Of a stretch of 64,000 bases of DNA, positions 34,709-44,499 are shown piece by piece. The stretch comes from Ceratothoa steindachneri. Lineage: Eukaryota; Arthropoda; Malacostraca; Isopoda; Cymothoidae. The notes under the pieces were generated by a model, which did no database searches, had not been told where the DNA came from, and was given only the letters and a program-made list of their open reading frames with translations. Made by a program: the position numbers and the translations under genes. The stretch covers positions 209,458,247 through 209,522,246 of the forward strand of contig OZ018319.1 in assembly GCA_963969495.1 (NCBI GenBank). Reading direction: 5' to 3'. Numbering within the stretch: the stretch's first letter is position 1; every line of letters begins with the position of its first letter.

Positions 34709-36200
34709 ATGCCGAAGAACATCTTCAAATTTCTTGAAGTCGTCGGCGCCAATCTCCCAGATCGTGGTGCAGCGTTCGTTACTGGTGCTGTTGCACAGGC
34801 CCTGGGCTACGATATTTCTGACCTGACGTTGTTCCCCAGTTTGATACGGCGGTCGCATCGTCATACATGTCAAATCCAAGACAAGAAGCGCAGAAGAACT
34901 TTCAAGCAGCTCGTCCCCTTCTCCTCCATTGGGACGGGAAAATGCTGCAGGAGATGAGAGGGAAGACATTGAAGAGAGTTGCGATTCTGGCAACTGGTCA
35001 AGGATTCGAGAAGTTACTGGGTATGCCAAATGCTGCCCGAAGTACTAGAGAAACTCAAGCCGCAGCGTGTCTGGAATTGCTTGAGTCTTGGAAGATTCGC
35101 GACGAAGTGTTTGGATTGGTCTCTGATACAACTGCAAGCAACACTGGCCTGCACAATGGCGCATGCGTCTGGATCGAGGAAGGTCTTGGAAGGGAATGCG
35201 ATGTTGGCGTGCTGCCATAATCTGCTAGAGATTGCTTTCTCTGACGTCTTTCGAGTCTTCTTTGGGCACACTGTATGTCCAGAAGTCGGCCTTTTCAAGT
35301 ATTTCCCGAAAGAGTGGCCGACCATCAAGCAGCAAGAGTACACGATGACTGAGGATACCCTCTTCGAAGGACATTTGGAGCAGCTCCGCTCCCAGTTGAA
35401 CATTACCTGGCATCTGCCCTGGCTGATCCAACAAAGTTTCCATACGATGACTAGTTTGAGTTCCTGCATCTCGCAGCCATGTTCATAGTAGGGACACAAC
35501 GAGTCAACCATCGTTTCGTGCCCGTGATACCATCCAACACGCGATGTGGATGTCAAAGGACATCTACTACCTCAAGATGTTCCTGTTCCGACACAAGTAC
35601 AATACAACGAAATGAGAGGAGCGGAATGTGATTGACATGGCGATGTTCATTGCCTTACTGTACTTCCACTTTTGGCACGAAGATCCTCTGTCATCCCACC
35701 CGTCATATAACATCACGATGCTGATTGAAATCCAGAAGTACACGAACCATATGAACTTAGCTACAAACGTAAGCAATGCCCTTCAACGGCATATCTGGAA
35801 TTTGAGGGAAGACTTGGTGGGCCTTTTCCTGTTGGACGACCAGACAAGATGAAGGCCGACGGCATGACTTGGATGAAAACGGGACATTCGACAAGAGGCC
35901 TCCTTCACCAAAAGGTCGCATCGTGTTTTTAACGGCCTGATGAAAGGCGGGTCCCAGGAAGTGAAGCAGGGCTTCCTGCAGATGGATCCTTTGGCTTGGA
36001 AGAGCGACAAGCTGTACAAGGTATTTTAGGCCAGAGCCAAAAGTTTGAAAGTGGTGAACGGCGATGCTGAAGGAGGAGTGGCGCAGGCAGATGAGCACGA
36101 TGCAACGCTGACGAAGGATGAGGATCAGAAGCAATTCATCTTCCCTCTCATTTACGAAAACCGAATGGCCATCCCAAAACCCTGAAGACCAACCTGACAA
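34709..36200 (+). pseudogene. hAT-like transposase, frameshifted
   Basis: Sequential plus-strand frames: MPKNIFKFLEVVGANLPDRG (34709-34957), then LLLHWDGKMLQEMRGKTLKR and VFGLVSDTTASNTGLHNGAC (34867-35220), then CCHNLLEIAFSDVFRVFFGH (34979-35488), then KDIYYLKMFLFRHKYN and MFIALLYFHFWHEDPLSSHP (about 35550-35852). SDTTASNTG is the acidic block and CCHNLLE the C/H block of the RNase H-like core in a hAT-like family abundant in invertebrates. This recognition is from memory. At least three frameshifts break the gene. No host role is implied. Confidence 0.55.
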
Positions 36201-36336
36201 AGAAAAAGTAAAAACTAGCCGACCCCTAAATGATGAGATAGAGATACGAAATTTTACGTATAATTCCTTTTCGTGAAGTGTAATAAAATTAGCCCTGTGA
36301 AAAGAAAGAAATACCACTTTCAGATACTTGGACCAC

Positions 36337-36390
<54 letters not shown>

Positions 36391-36414
36391 AATTACAATA
36401 ACATACATCTAAAT

Positions 36415-36735
36415 ACAGAAAATAAACTATAGTGTTAGAATCTATTTATTTGCGAAACCAGGTTTCGATAGAGATCTCGGTCATCTTGAATCGCCAGTAA
36501 AATAATGAATACAGAGAGATGCTTAGCCTAAGGGCATACAAACTTGCAAGTCGGAATGTAATTATGGGGTGCTCCTTCACATAACCACCTCTAATTACAT
36601 TCGGACTTGTAATTTTCTGTGCCTTTAAGCTAAGTATCTCTCTGTATTCATCTGTTTACCGGTGATTGAAGATGACGGAGGTCTCCGTTGAAACCTAGTT
36701 TAGCAAATAAATTGATCCTAACACTGTGTTTTTTT
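36415..36735. repeat. 320-bp imperfect palindrome, Penelope-type arms
   Basis: Left arm from GTGTTAGAATCTATTTATTT, right arm ending AAATTGATCCTAACAC, centre near 36575. Inner blocks TACAGAGAGATGCTTAGCC and GCTAAGTATCTCTCTGTA mirror each other. Each arm carries a hammerhead-like block: right arm TGAAGATG, the stem ACGGAG / TCCGT, then GAAAC. The palindrome is flanked by (AT)n at 36341-36387 and 36739-36774. Confidence 0.8.
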
Positions 36736-36774
<39 letters not shown>

Positions 36775-36777
<3 letters not shown>

Positions 36778-36880
36778 CGTAGAATTGCTCATAGTCTGGT
36801 CCAATAATTATTCTAGACCTTGATCTGGACACACCGCTTTTGTTTAGTCAGTGGTATTGACCCTATGACTCAATCCTATG

Positions 36881-36922
<42 letters not shown>

Positions 36923-38012
36923 GGCTTTAATTTCTACTGATCGCGCGAAAGCTGGTTAGAGGCGTGTTGTGCCGTAGCCAGGATTCTCACAATAAAAGTC
37001 CCCCTTGTTACTGGGGGGAGGTTTGTGATTGTTAAATTCTAAGAGTGCATAATACAGGTTAAATGAATTAGTCGAAGGGATGCTTAATTAATGTCTTGCC
37101 AAGGGTACGTCAAAAGGGAGGAGCCACAAATAAACACACGTACTCAAAATAAACTTTACTTTACACAAATATAATAACTAGCAATAGTTAACATGCAAAA
37201 TTAAGGACTAAATATTAAACACTGAAGTTAAGCGTCTAAATTTATAATGACTCAACTGGAGTATCAATCACGATTGATTAAATAGGTAATTTGAGAATAG
37301 AGGGGCACTGGGTTTACAGATTACCATTAATTGATGGATTGGAGAGACGACTACTCAGGTCCAGACGGAGTGGTTCGGGTGGCGTTAACACGAGTTCTCG
37401 GGGAGAGGAGGGATAAGACGACGGGTTAGGGGCTGCTGGCTGCAGTTCCGGTTAGTTCACTCCTAACTGGATGTGACACTAACAAATAGTAACTTCCAGT
37501 AACTATTTGGATGTTCCTTTTCTTACTTAAGTTACATTGAGCAACAGAGCGTACTCTTCTAGCCACAGACTCTACGGGGAGGGATTTACTTCCAGCAAAA
37601 ATTTGAGACAGCGACTAAGTTGACTCGACAGCGCGTTGGTAGTCGATACGTTACGGCAACGACTCTCGTTCAACGTGAGGATTACGAGAGTAGATTTGGG
37701 ACACTGCTGTGGAGAGGTAAACGGCGAGGTTATTTATATCGCGGATTGTGGGAAATCGAGAGATAGATCCCATTCACGACAATTCGCTTATCGCAGCGCC
37801 TTCTGGACAATCTTCATGCTATCATAAAGAAGGCAAATAATATTTAAGCTTCTTTAAAAAATAGGTGTTCTTTCGTCCGACTTCCTGTCGCCAGTTGGGG
37901 GAAGGGCGGGGAGAGAGAGAGAGAAGAGACGAAGGTCAACTCAAACGACAAATTTCTTTCGTTCCTACGATTGTCTGGCGGCATGTGAGTATGTAGGTTC
38001 CATACCCTCACA
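36775..38012 (-). repeat. 3' LTR of the Gmr1-like element, 1238 bp
   Basis: On the minus strand it begins TGTGAGGGTATGG (at 38012) and ends CTATGAGCAATTCTACGACA (at 36775). It aligns with 41792-43004 along its length. A promoter-like GATATAAATAACC lies at 37731-37743 (minus). It contains an (AT)n tract at 36884-36919 that is much longer than in the other LTR. Confidence 0.92.
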
Positions 38013-38290
38013 CGCCTACCTATTTCAAGGAACATTATTCTGCCATAAAATAAGGAATAATGTGAAAATTAATTTCACCGGGGGAATTTGTCATTATCTT
38101 CCTCGACTCGAACAATTGAGTCGGTAATTTTATCAAAACCGTTAGGAATTTACCTTAGTCTCTAATGGCTACAAAATACTACTGCTACGTCAGTTTCTCT
38201 AATTTACATATACAAAACAAAAAAAAACACATACAGAATACAGGCAAGAAATAATTATTTATACAAAGAGATACACACAAAAAATAAATA
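38013..38290 (-). other. Non-coding stretch between RNase H and the 3' LTR
   Basis: AT-rich. The last bases before the LTR on the minus strand read AAATAGGTAGGCG and are the best polypurine-like candidate for priming plus-strand synthesis. No envelope-like gene is present. Confidence 0.5.
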
Positions 38291-38298
38291 ATTGAATA

Positions 38299-38790
38299 TT
38301 AATCGCTATCTGAAATTGGGTGTCTCGAAAGGCTGTCTGCGAGTACATTGTCAGACCCTTTTTGATACCTTACTTCATAACGGTACTCCGCTAGCAATAA
38401 TGACCAGCGCATTAGCCTGCCGTTTCGGTTTTTACAAGTTTTTAAGTAGGCTAACGGTCTATGATCAGTCTCTATGAGGAATGGACGACCTACCAGATAC
38501 ATTCTAAATATTGTAATCGCAAAAACAATCGCTACAGCTTCCCATTCTACCTTAGTGTATGCCCTTTCGCGAGCCATCAGTCGGCGACTCGCATAGCTTA
38601 TAGGAGCGGGTTCTTGGTCCTCGTCGTATTGGAGTAATACGCAGCCAATACCCAGTTGACAGGCATCTGTCCTGACGCCAAATTTCTTATGTGGGTTCGG
38701 CAATTTTAAGATTAGGGCGGAGACTAGCTTCTCTTTGAGTTCTTCAAAGTGTGCTTCGGCGTCGGGGTTCCACTGGAGGGGGTCCGGTAG
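38299..38790 (-). pseudogene. Gypsy RNase H domain
   Basis: Frame 38703-38299. The family's catalytic blocks are visible: VRTDACQLGIGCVLLQYDED (first Asp), RAYTKVEWEAVAIVFAITIF (Glu), FLIETDHRPLAYLKTCKNRN (TDH Asp) and YQKGSDNVLADSLSRHP (last Asp). RNase H removes the RNA template strand during reverse transcription. It lies directly before the 3' LTR and is the last domain of the polyprotein, as in Gmr1-type order. It is separated from RT by a stop at about 38804; upstream sequence to 38790 encodes the linker. Confidence 0.9.
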
Positions 38791-38805
38791 TTTCTTTTTT
38801 AGCAG

Positions 38806-39600
38806 TTAATTTAGGGGAGCTGCTACAGAAGCGAATTGAGGCACGAAGCGGCGGTAAAATGACGCAGCACCGAGGAATGACCGTAATTGCTTCTTGGTGC
38901 GCGGTAGGGGCATATTTACAATAGCCTTTACCTTCTCTTTCTGTGGGGCCAGATGACTTTCGCCTATTTTAAATCCAAGGTATTCTATGGATTTATAAGA
39001 AAAATGGCCTTTTGAGGGTTTAATAGTTAAGCCATGATGCTTTAAGAGTTCTAAAAGCGGGCGGAGGGACAAGATATGGTCGTTCCATGAACGTGTAGCC
39101 ACATACACGTTATAAAAATAAAAGGAAACGTTTTTTAAACCGTCTATTACACGGCGCATTATGCGGTTGTAGCTACTGCAGGCAGTGACTAGGCCGAAAG
39201 GAAGACGAGTGAATTCCATTAAACCTTTGTCTGTAGGAAAGGCTGTTAGTTTCGTCGCTGATGCATTTAGGGGGATCTGATAATAGGCCTCACATAGGTC
39301 TATCTCAGTGATGTAGGCGGCTCCTTCGAAGAGATGTAAATTTTGGTTGATTAGGGGGAGAGGCTCGGCGTCGTACACGGTGACGGTGTTTAACTTCCGA
39401 AAATCGAAGGATCCGTGGGTTTTCTGAGAGAGAAGTTTATGGAAATCCGAGGGAAGTAAGAGTATAACTTCATCTCCGGGCTTCAGTTTTCTGTGTTTGG
39501 CCTTTAGATCAAAGTATGTCCGATACCTTTTCATATTAATTCCGGAATTTCTGACTGCTATGTCAGAACACCTTTTTAATCTTTCCCTTAGTTCGAGGAC
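38806..39600 (-). pseudogene. Gypsy reverse transcriptase, N-terminus lost
   Basis: The 346-codon frame 39846-38806 fuses the integrase end (residues 1 to about 140) to RT (from about residue 145). RT begins late, at GSFDFRKLNTVTVYDAEPLP, so the fingers before this block are deleted. EIDLCEAYYQIPL keeps the first catalytic Asp (residue 183). The catalytic box reads YFYN (residues 243-246) where YFDD is expected, so both catalytic Asp are lost. It is followed by HGLTIKPSKGHFSYKSIEYL and PLPRTKKQLRSFLGAASFYR (connection). The enzyme cannot be active. Confidence 0.92.
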
Positions 39601-40500
39601 GAAGGAATAAGTGTTTCTAAATTCTGGACACAAACGGGAATTTGTCCATAAATCCTTCAAAATACTGAGGGACCCCCGCACGTTTCTCCCGTACAAGAGC
39701 TCAAATAGGGAAAATCCGATGGTCCTATGGGGAATTTTGCGGCATGCAAATAACGCAACTGGCAAATATAGGTGCCATTCTTGGGGTTGTTCCATGCAAA
39801 GATTCTTGAGGACGCTTTTCAAGGTCGCATTGAACTTTTCGCACATGCCGCACTCGCTCGGATGGAAGGGGGTGGTAAAAATAGGTTTGATTTAGAGGAG
39901 GGTTTTCACGTGTTCCATGAGCTCAGAGGTAAACTGGTGGCCTCTATCTGACAAGATTTCTTTGGGCAATCATACTCGAGAAAAAATAGAAATAAGGGCT
40001 TCAGAGCAAGAGATACTATCGATCCTTTTTAGAGGAACAGCTTCTGGGAATCGGGTAGCGCAGTCTATCAGGGTTAGTACATGCGTATGACCTTCGGCGA
40101 AAGGGGGTTGGATTGGTCCGATGAGGTCGATGGCGACTCTTGAGAAGGGCTCCGAAATGACTGGGGTTCTTTGCAGGGGAGCTGGAGCTATTCAACCTTT
40201 TGCAGTGGTTTTCTGGCACAAGTCGCACGTTTTGCAGAATTCTGCAATATCTTTGGCTGCACCAGGCCAAAAAAAGTATTTAAATACTCGCTGAGAAGTC
40301 TTGTTATGACCGAAATGACCGGCCATGGGACTTTCATTTGCTACTCACAGGATTTGGTCTACATGTGTACGCGGAATACACATTACCTTGGAAGGTGGGT
40401 CTGACTCATCTCGTGAGGTGCGAAATAGAAGGGAGTCGTTAATGATGTACCTTATGGGTCGGTTCCCTCGAACGATCACCTCTTCGTTCTTTCGGGCCTT
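39420..40500 (-). pseudogene. Gypsy integrase, upstream of RT
   Basis: Minus-strand reading from about 40500: SPMAGHFGHNKTSQR and CKTCDLCQKTTA form the HHCC zinc-binding part; HVLTLIDCATRFPEA carries the first catalytic Asp; EILSDRGHQFTSELMEH the second; ECGMCEKFNATLK the Glu, so the DDE triad is present. KLKPGDEVILLLPSDFHKLL is the start of the C-terminal GPY/F-type domain, cut before its conserved GPF. Stops are seen near 40195, 39970 and 39895. Integrase joins element DNA to the host chromosome. Confidence 0.88.
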
Positions 40501-40530
40501 TTCCCAAAGGGATTGAAGTAAAGGGCAGCT

Positions 40531-41660
40531 CTACTGAGCTCTGAGGAATTGTGCATTACTCGTTTGGACCTCTAAAGGAGCCTCTGAGGTGAACAAGCGC
40601 GTTGGGGGAGAGGCCTCGCGGCTAGCTTGCGCTCGAGTGACGACAGCTTGAGTCACTTCACTCGGGAAAAGTAGTGCGCTATAGCCAATAAGTACCGGGC
40701 AAAATTTAATGGGGGTTGCCATTACGTCGGCCCAACCAGTGAAATATTTACACTGTACATGGCAGCGGATTACCGGGAATCTATTTTCTCGACCCAAGAA
40801 GTCGTGTACAATTGCGCACTTCTTATGTTAGGGGTCGACAGGGGGGAGCAATTTGTCCGACACCACAATGCATGTGCACCCGGTGTCTCTGACGAGGGTA
40901 GACACTTTACAGCCATTGATAGAGCCGGTTTCGAAATTCAGTCCTCCGGGGGTACTCTTGTTGAACAGGAAGTTCACTTGAAATTCCTGTGGGGATGGAG
41001 CCGAGGGGGATGACGTAAGCGCGGCCGGCTGTTCCGGGGGAAGGGTAGCAGTTACTTGGTTGATTTGTTGGCTCTGGGTTGGACGTAGGCTGGAATTCTG
41101 TACACATTGGGACTTATAATGGCCGGGAGAACCGCAGGAGTAGCATATAACCTGCTTATTCTGGTGCTGGTTATTGTAGGGGGTATTGAAGACTAGGGGG
41201 TTTCTGTCTTCGTGGGCTACAAAAGGCTTATTCTTTGGCCTGAACGGGGCTGTAGTCTTTATCAATGGAGGGGTTTTCCTTTGTTGGGACTTCCATTGAC
41301 TAAATTTATTCTTCGGGGACGGGGGACTATTCTTCCGGGTATCCTGTGGGTATAGGCGATGATTTGTCGCATGGAGATCAGCTTCCTCGAGGCATTCTTG
41401 AAAGGTAGACGCTCGGCGGTCTTGCACGAATGCTCTGATCTCCTGGGGGAGGGTGGACAATAGCTGGTCTTTTAACATAAAGTCAATCAGGGCCTCATAC
41501 TCCGATTCGACTTTAGAGGATTCTAACCAGAACTGGAGGTTTTGCTTCAGGATATATCCAAAATATCGGTAAGTTTGACCGGGCTGGATTTTAGAATATT
41601 TTCCTAGCTTTGTTTTTGCTATCTGGAAAGGGTTATAAATGGTTATTATTTATATTCCTT
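40531..41660 (-). pseudogene. Gypsy gag (SCAN-like) and protease
   Basis: Open without a Met from about 41655: QTYRYFGYILKQNLQFWLES then SEYEALIDFMLKDQLLSTLP and QEIRAFVQDRRASTFQECLE. This resembles the SCAN-type capsid fold that derives from Gmr1-like gag. In the frame 41478-40828 a zinc knuckle CYSCGSPGHYKSQC (C-x2-C-x4-H-x4-C, residues 112-125) binds RNA, and DTGC (residues 198-201) is the aspartic protease active site. A stop at about 40828 precedes the protease tail and a linker with VVTRAQA (40797-40531), after which integrase follows directly. Confidence 0.85.
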
Positions 41661-41791
41661 CGGGGAATAGACTCTAATTATTAAAATTTACGTTAGTTTA
41701 TTTAGGCTTCCTTGGACGTTGGCAAGTTCTAGGCTACATGAGTTCGCTTCCTCAAAATTTAAACCCTTAAAGCTGACGCCACTTTTATATA

Positions 41792-43000
41792 TGTCGTAGA
41801 ATTGCTCATAGTCTGGTCAAATAATTATTCTAGTCCTTACTCTGGACACACCGCTTTTGTTTTAGTCGGTGGTATTGACCCTATGACTCAATCCTACGAT
41901 CATATATATATAGGTAGGCTTTAATTCCTACTGAACGTGCGAAAGCTGGTTAGAGGCGTGTTGTGCTGTAGCCAGGATTCTCACAATAAAATTCCCACTT
42001 GTTACTGGGGGAGGTTTGTGATTGTTGAATTCAAAGAGTGAAAAATACAGGTTGAATAAATTAGCCGAAGGGATGCTTAATTAATGTCTTGCCAAGGGTA
42101 CGTCAAAAGGGAGGAGCCACAAATAAACACACGTACTCAAAATAAACTTTACTTTACACAAATATAATAATTAGCAATAGTTAACAGGCAAAATTTAGGA
42201 TTAAATATTAAACACTGACGTTAAGCGTCTAGATTTATAATAACTCAATGGGAGTATCAATCACGATTAATTAAATAGGTAATTTGAGAATAGAGGGACA
42301 CTGGGTTTACAGATTACCATTAATTGATAGATTGGAGAGACGACTACTCGGGTCCAGATGGGGTGGTTCGGGTGGCGTTAACACGAGTTCTCGAGGACGG
42401 GAGGGATGAGAGGACGGGTTCGGGGCTGCTGGCTGCAGTTCCGGTTAGTTCACTCCTAATTGGGTGTGAGACTAACAAATAGTAACTTCCAGTAACTCTT
42501 TGGATGTTCCTTTTCTTTCTCAAGTTACGTTGAGCAACAGAGCGTACTCTTCTAGTCACAGGCTCTGCGGGGTGGGATTTACTTCCAGGAACAATTTGAG
42601 ACAGCGACCAGGTTGACTCGACGGCGCGGTGGTAGTCGATGCGTTACGGCAACGACTCTCGTTCAACGTGATTACGTGACTAGATTTGGGACACTGCTGT
42701 GGAGAGGTAAACGGCGAGGTTATTTATATCGCGGATTGTGGGAAATCGAGAGATAGATCCCATTCACGACAATTCGCTTATCGCAGCACCTTCTGGACAA
42801 TCTTTATGCTAACATAAAGAAGGCAAATAAGATTTAAGCTTCTTCGAGAAATAGGCGTTCTTTCGTCCGACTTCCTGTCGCCAGTTGGGGGAAGGGTGGG
42901 GAGAGAGAGAGAGAGGAGACGAAGGTCAACTCAAACGACAAATTTCTTTCGTTCCCATGATTGTCTGGTGGCATGTGAGTATGTACGTTTCATACTCTCT

Positions 43001-43004
<4 letters not shown>
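41792..43004 (-). repeat. 5' LTR of the Gmr1-like element, 1213 bp
   Basis: On the minus strand it begins TGTGAGAGAGTATG (43004) and ends at 41792 with ACGACA. TATA-like GATATAAATAACC at 42719-42731 (minus). The internal region begins at 41791; on the minus strand the sequence TATATAAAAGTGGCGTCAGC follows, and TGGCGTC is a candidate primer-binding site, though no tRNA match can be tested here. Confidence 0.92.

Positions 43005-43011
<7 letters not shown>

Positions 43012-43095
<84 letters not shown>
43012..43095. repeat. (TA)n tract at the right edge of the Gmr1-like element
   Basis: Follows a short CACACA run. With the tract at 36739-36774 it shows insertion of the retrotransposon into a (TA)n microsatellite. 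Confidence 0.95.
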
Positions 43096-43099
<4 letters not shown>

Positions 43100-43440
43100 C
43101 GCCCTGATCCCCTTAAGAATGAAACCTGAAAAGAGAGCCCTCTAAATTTTGAATTAAAGAAATTCCGCCCTAGAATAGGTAACCGAGGAAGAGATATAGG
43201 TAGATACGCACATCATTATGCATAGGCGTGCACTAAAGATATTGCAATTGAAAGCCAATAGCTGGAATACTAGGAGAATAATATACGGTATCTACTACTG
43301 CGGCGCTCACTGTATTATTCAGCTGGAGGCTCCACACAATTTTCATGGGGAATCTCAATGCGAGATGCCTGGAATCCAGATACAGGAGGACCAATGAGAT
43401 AGTGAGGTGTCATGACACAGTGTTGGACAGAAACATCGTC
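43096..43440. other. Unannotated stretch
   Basis: No coding signal. Contains the short palindrome TGTCATGACA near 43408. Confidence 0.45.
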
Positions 43441-43497
43441 CAGCACCTATATCATGATATTTCCACCTAGGTTACAATAAGAGCAACCACAACAATG

Positions 43498-44336
43498 TGT
43501 TATCAAGAAACCTCCGCAAGAGTAGTGACCTTCCCTCAATCGCCGTCTTGGTTCGTAGGGAGATTTCCCCCTTCCTAACTTGGAAGAGGCAGTAACTGAT
43601 CTGGCTGGTCCGTATATTTTGTTGGTCCGAATAGGGCATCGACAGTATAGGCCTGCCTTTTACAACGAAACACGTGATTCTCGATCGTTCTTCCTTTTCC
43701 CGACGAGCCGAAGGCTAAAATTATACCGAAGGATCTGAGCCCCAGTGATTCGCCCATCCTTGGTTTCGGTATATTTCGTTTGGTACGAATACTCCCTCCA
43801 GTTAATGTTACTACTAGAGGTTAAACTTCCCATGGTGAACCCCCTTGATTAACCATCCGATCCCCCGTTTCATCTCTTAAAGCTTCGAACCCATGCCAGG
43901 CTGAGACGAATCATCTGTGGTTATCCCGCCAGTCATGCCTCTGTCTGTTTGTACAGAGGGTCGTATCGCCTCTCGACCTTCCCCCCTCTCCCCGTAGAGC
44001 GCGCTCTGAATAGCTCTGATACTTTCGGTTCTTGTATACATAGAGTATCTATTGCCATTATTTTATATAATCTATTTATTTTGTATAACTATGTATATAT
44101 TAAAGTTTACTTATGTACCTACTTTTTTTAGCCTTATAGTCATAGCCTTCATTAAATAATATCAGCGAACTGCACTCAATCATTTGAATTTAAAATCTTT
44201 TGCACTCATCCCCGTGCCCCTCACTTCTATCCCCCATCTCTGTCTTTACCAGAGTAGAATCAAGGTCACGCGTTGACCTTGAGAGACCACGCTTATTAGG
44301 TAGAAGTGACGTATATGTTGGAGTCATTCTACGACA
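43498..44336 (+). mobile_element. Solo LTR (family B), 839 bp
   Basis: Starts TGTTATCAAGAAACC and ends GGAGTCATTCTACGACA. It is inversely matched by window positions 1-724 and partly by 51866-52031. The start is set by where similarity to the first copy stops. Pentamers on both sides (CAATG and AGCAC) do not match. Instead, about 50-bp similar segments flank it (see findings). No internal coding sequence adjoins. Confidence 0.75.
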
Positions 44337-44447
44337 AGCACCTTTATCATTATATTTCCACCTAATTCACAATGAGAGCAATCAAAATTCAAGACATTTG
44401 TATGAATAATTATCACATACCAGTTGTAGAGGAATAATAAGAGTTTA

Positions 44448-44448
<1 letters not shown>

Positions 44449-44495
<47 letters not shown>
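44449..44495. repeat. (TA)n microsatellite
   Basis: About 47 bp. Confidence 0.95.

Positions 44496-44499
<4 letters not shown>

Larger units (their letters stand above)
34163..36337 (+). mobile_element. hAT-like DNA transposon copy between (TA)n tracts
   Basis: Candidate ends: TAGGGTGGCCAAAA at 34163 and, inverted, TAGAGTGGTCCAAG ending at 36337. They match apart from one indel and few substitutions. Both ends abut (TA)n, so a target duplication cannot be read. Inside is a decayed transposase-like gene (34709-36200). The outer left end also forms the right arm of the palindrome at 33818-34206. Confidence 0.5.
36775..43004 (-). mobile_element. Ty3/gypsy LTR retrotransposon, Gmr1-like
   Basis: Complete outer structure on the minus strand: 5' LTR 41792-43004, internal region 38013-41791, 3' LTR 36775-38012. 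Internal order is gag (SCAN-like part, zinc knuckle), protease, integrase, RT, RNase H. The integrase-before-RT order is that of the Gmr1 clade and not of typical Ty3/gypsy elements. The 3.8-kb internal region is short because the gag N-terminus and the integrase-RT junction are deleted. It inserted into a (TA)n tract, which flanks both sides. Several stops, and loss of the RT active site, make it defective. Confidence 0.9.

Noticed and set aside
34979..35556. Minus-strand frame of 180 codons across the hAT-like gene
   Set aside because: It is antisense to the recognised plus-strand transposase blocks.
37636..37827. Small frames inside the gypsy LTRs as accessory genes
   Set aside because: They are not preserved between the two LTRs and overlap promoter-like sequence.
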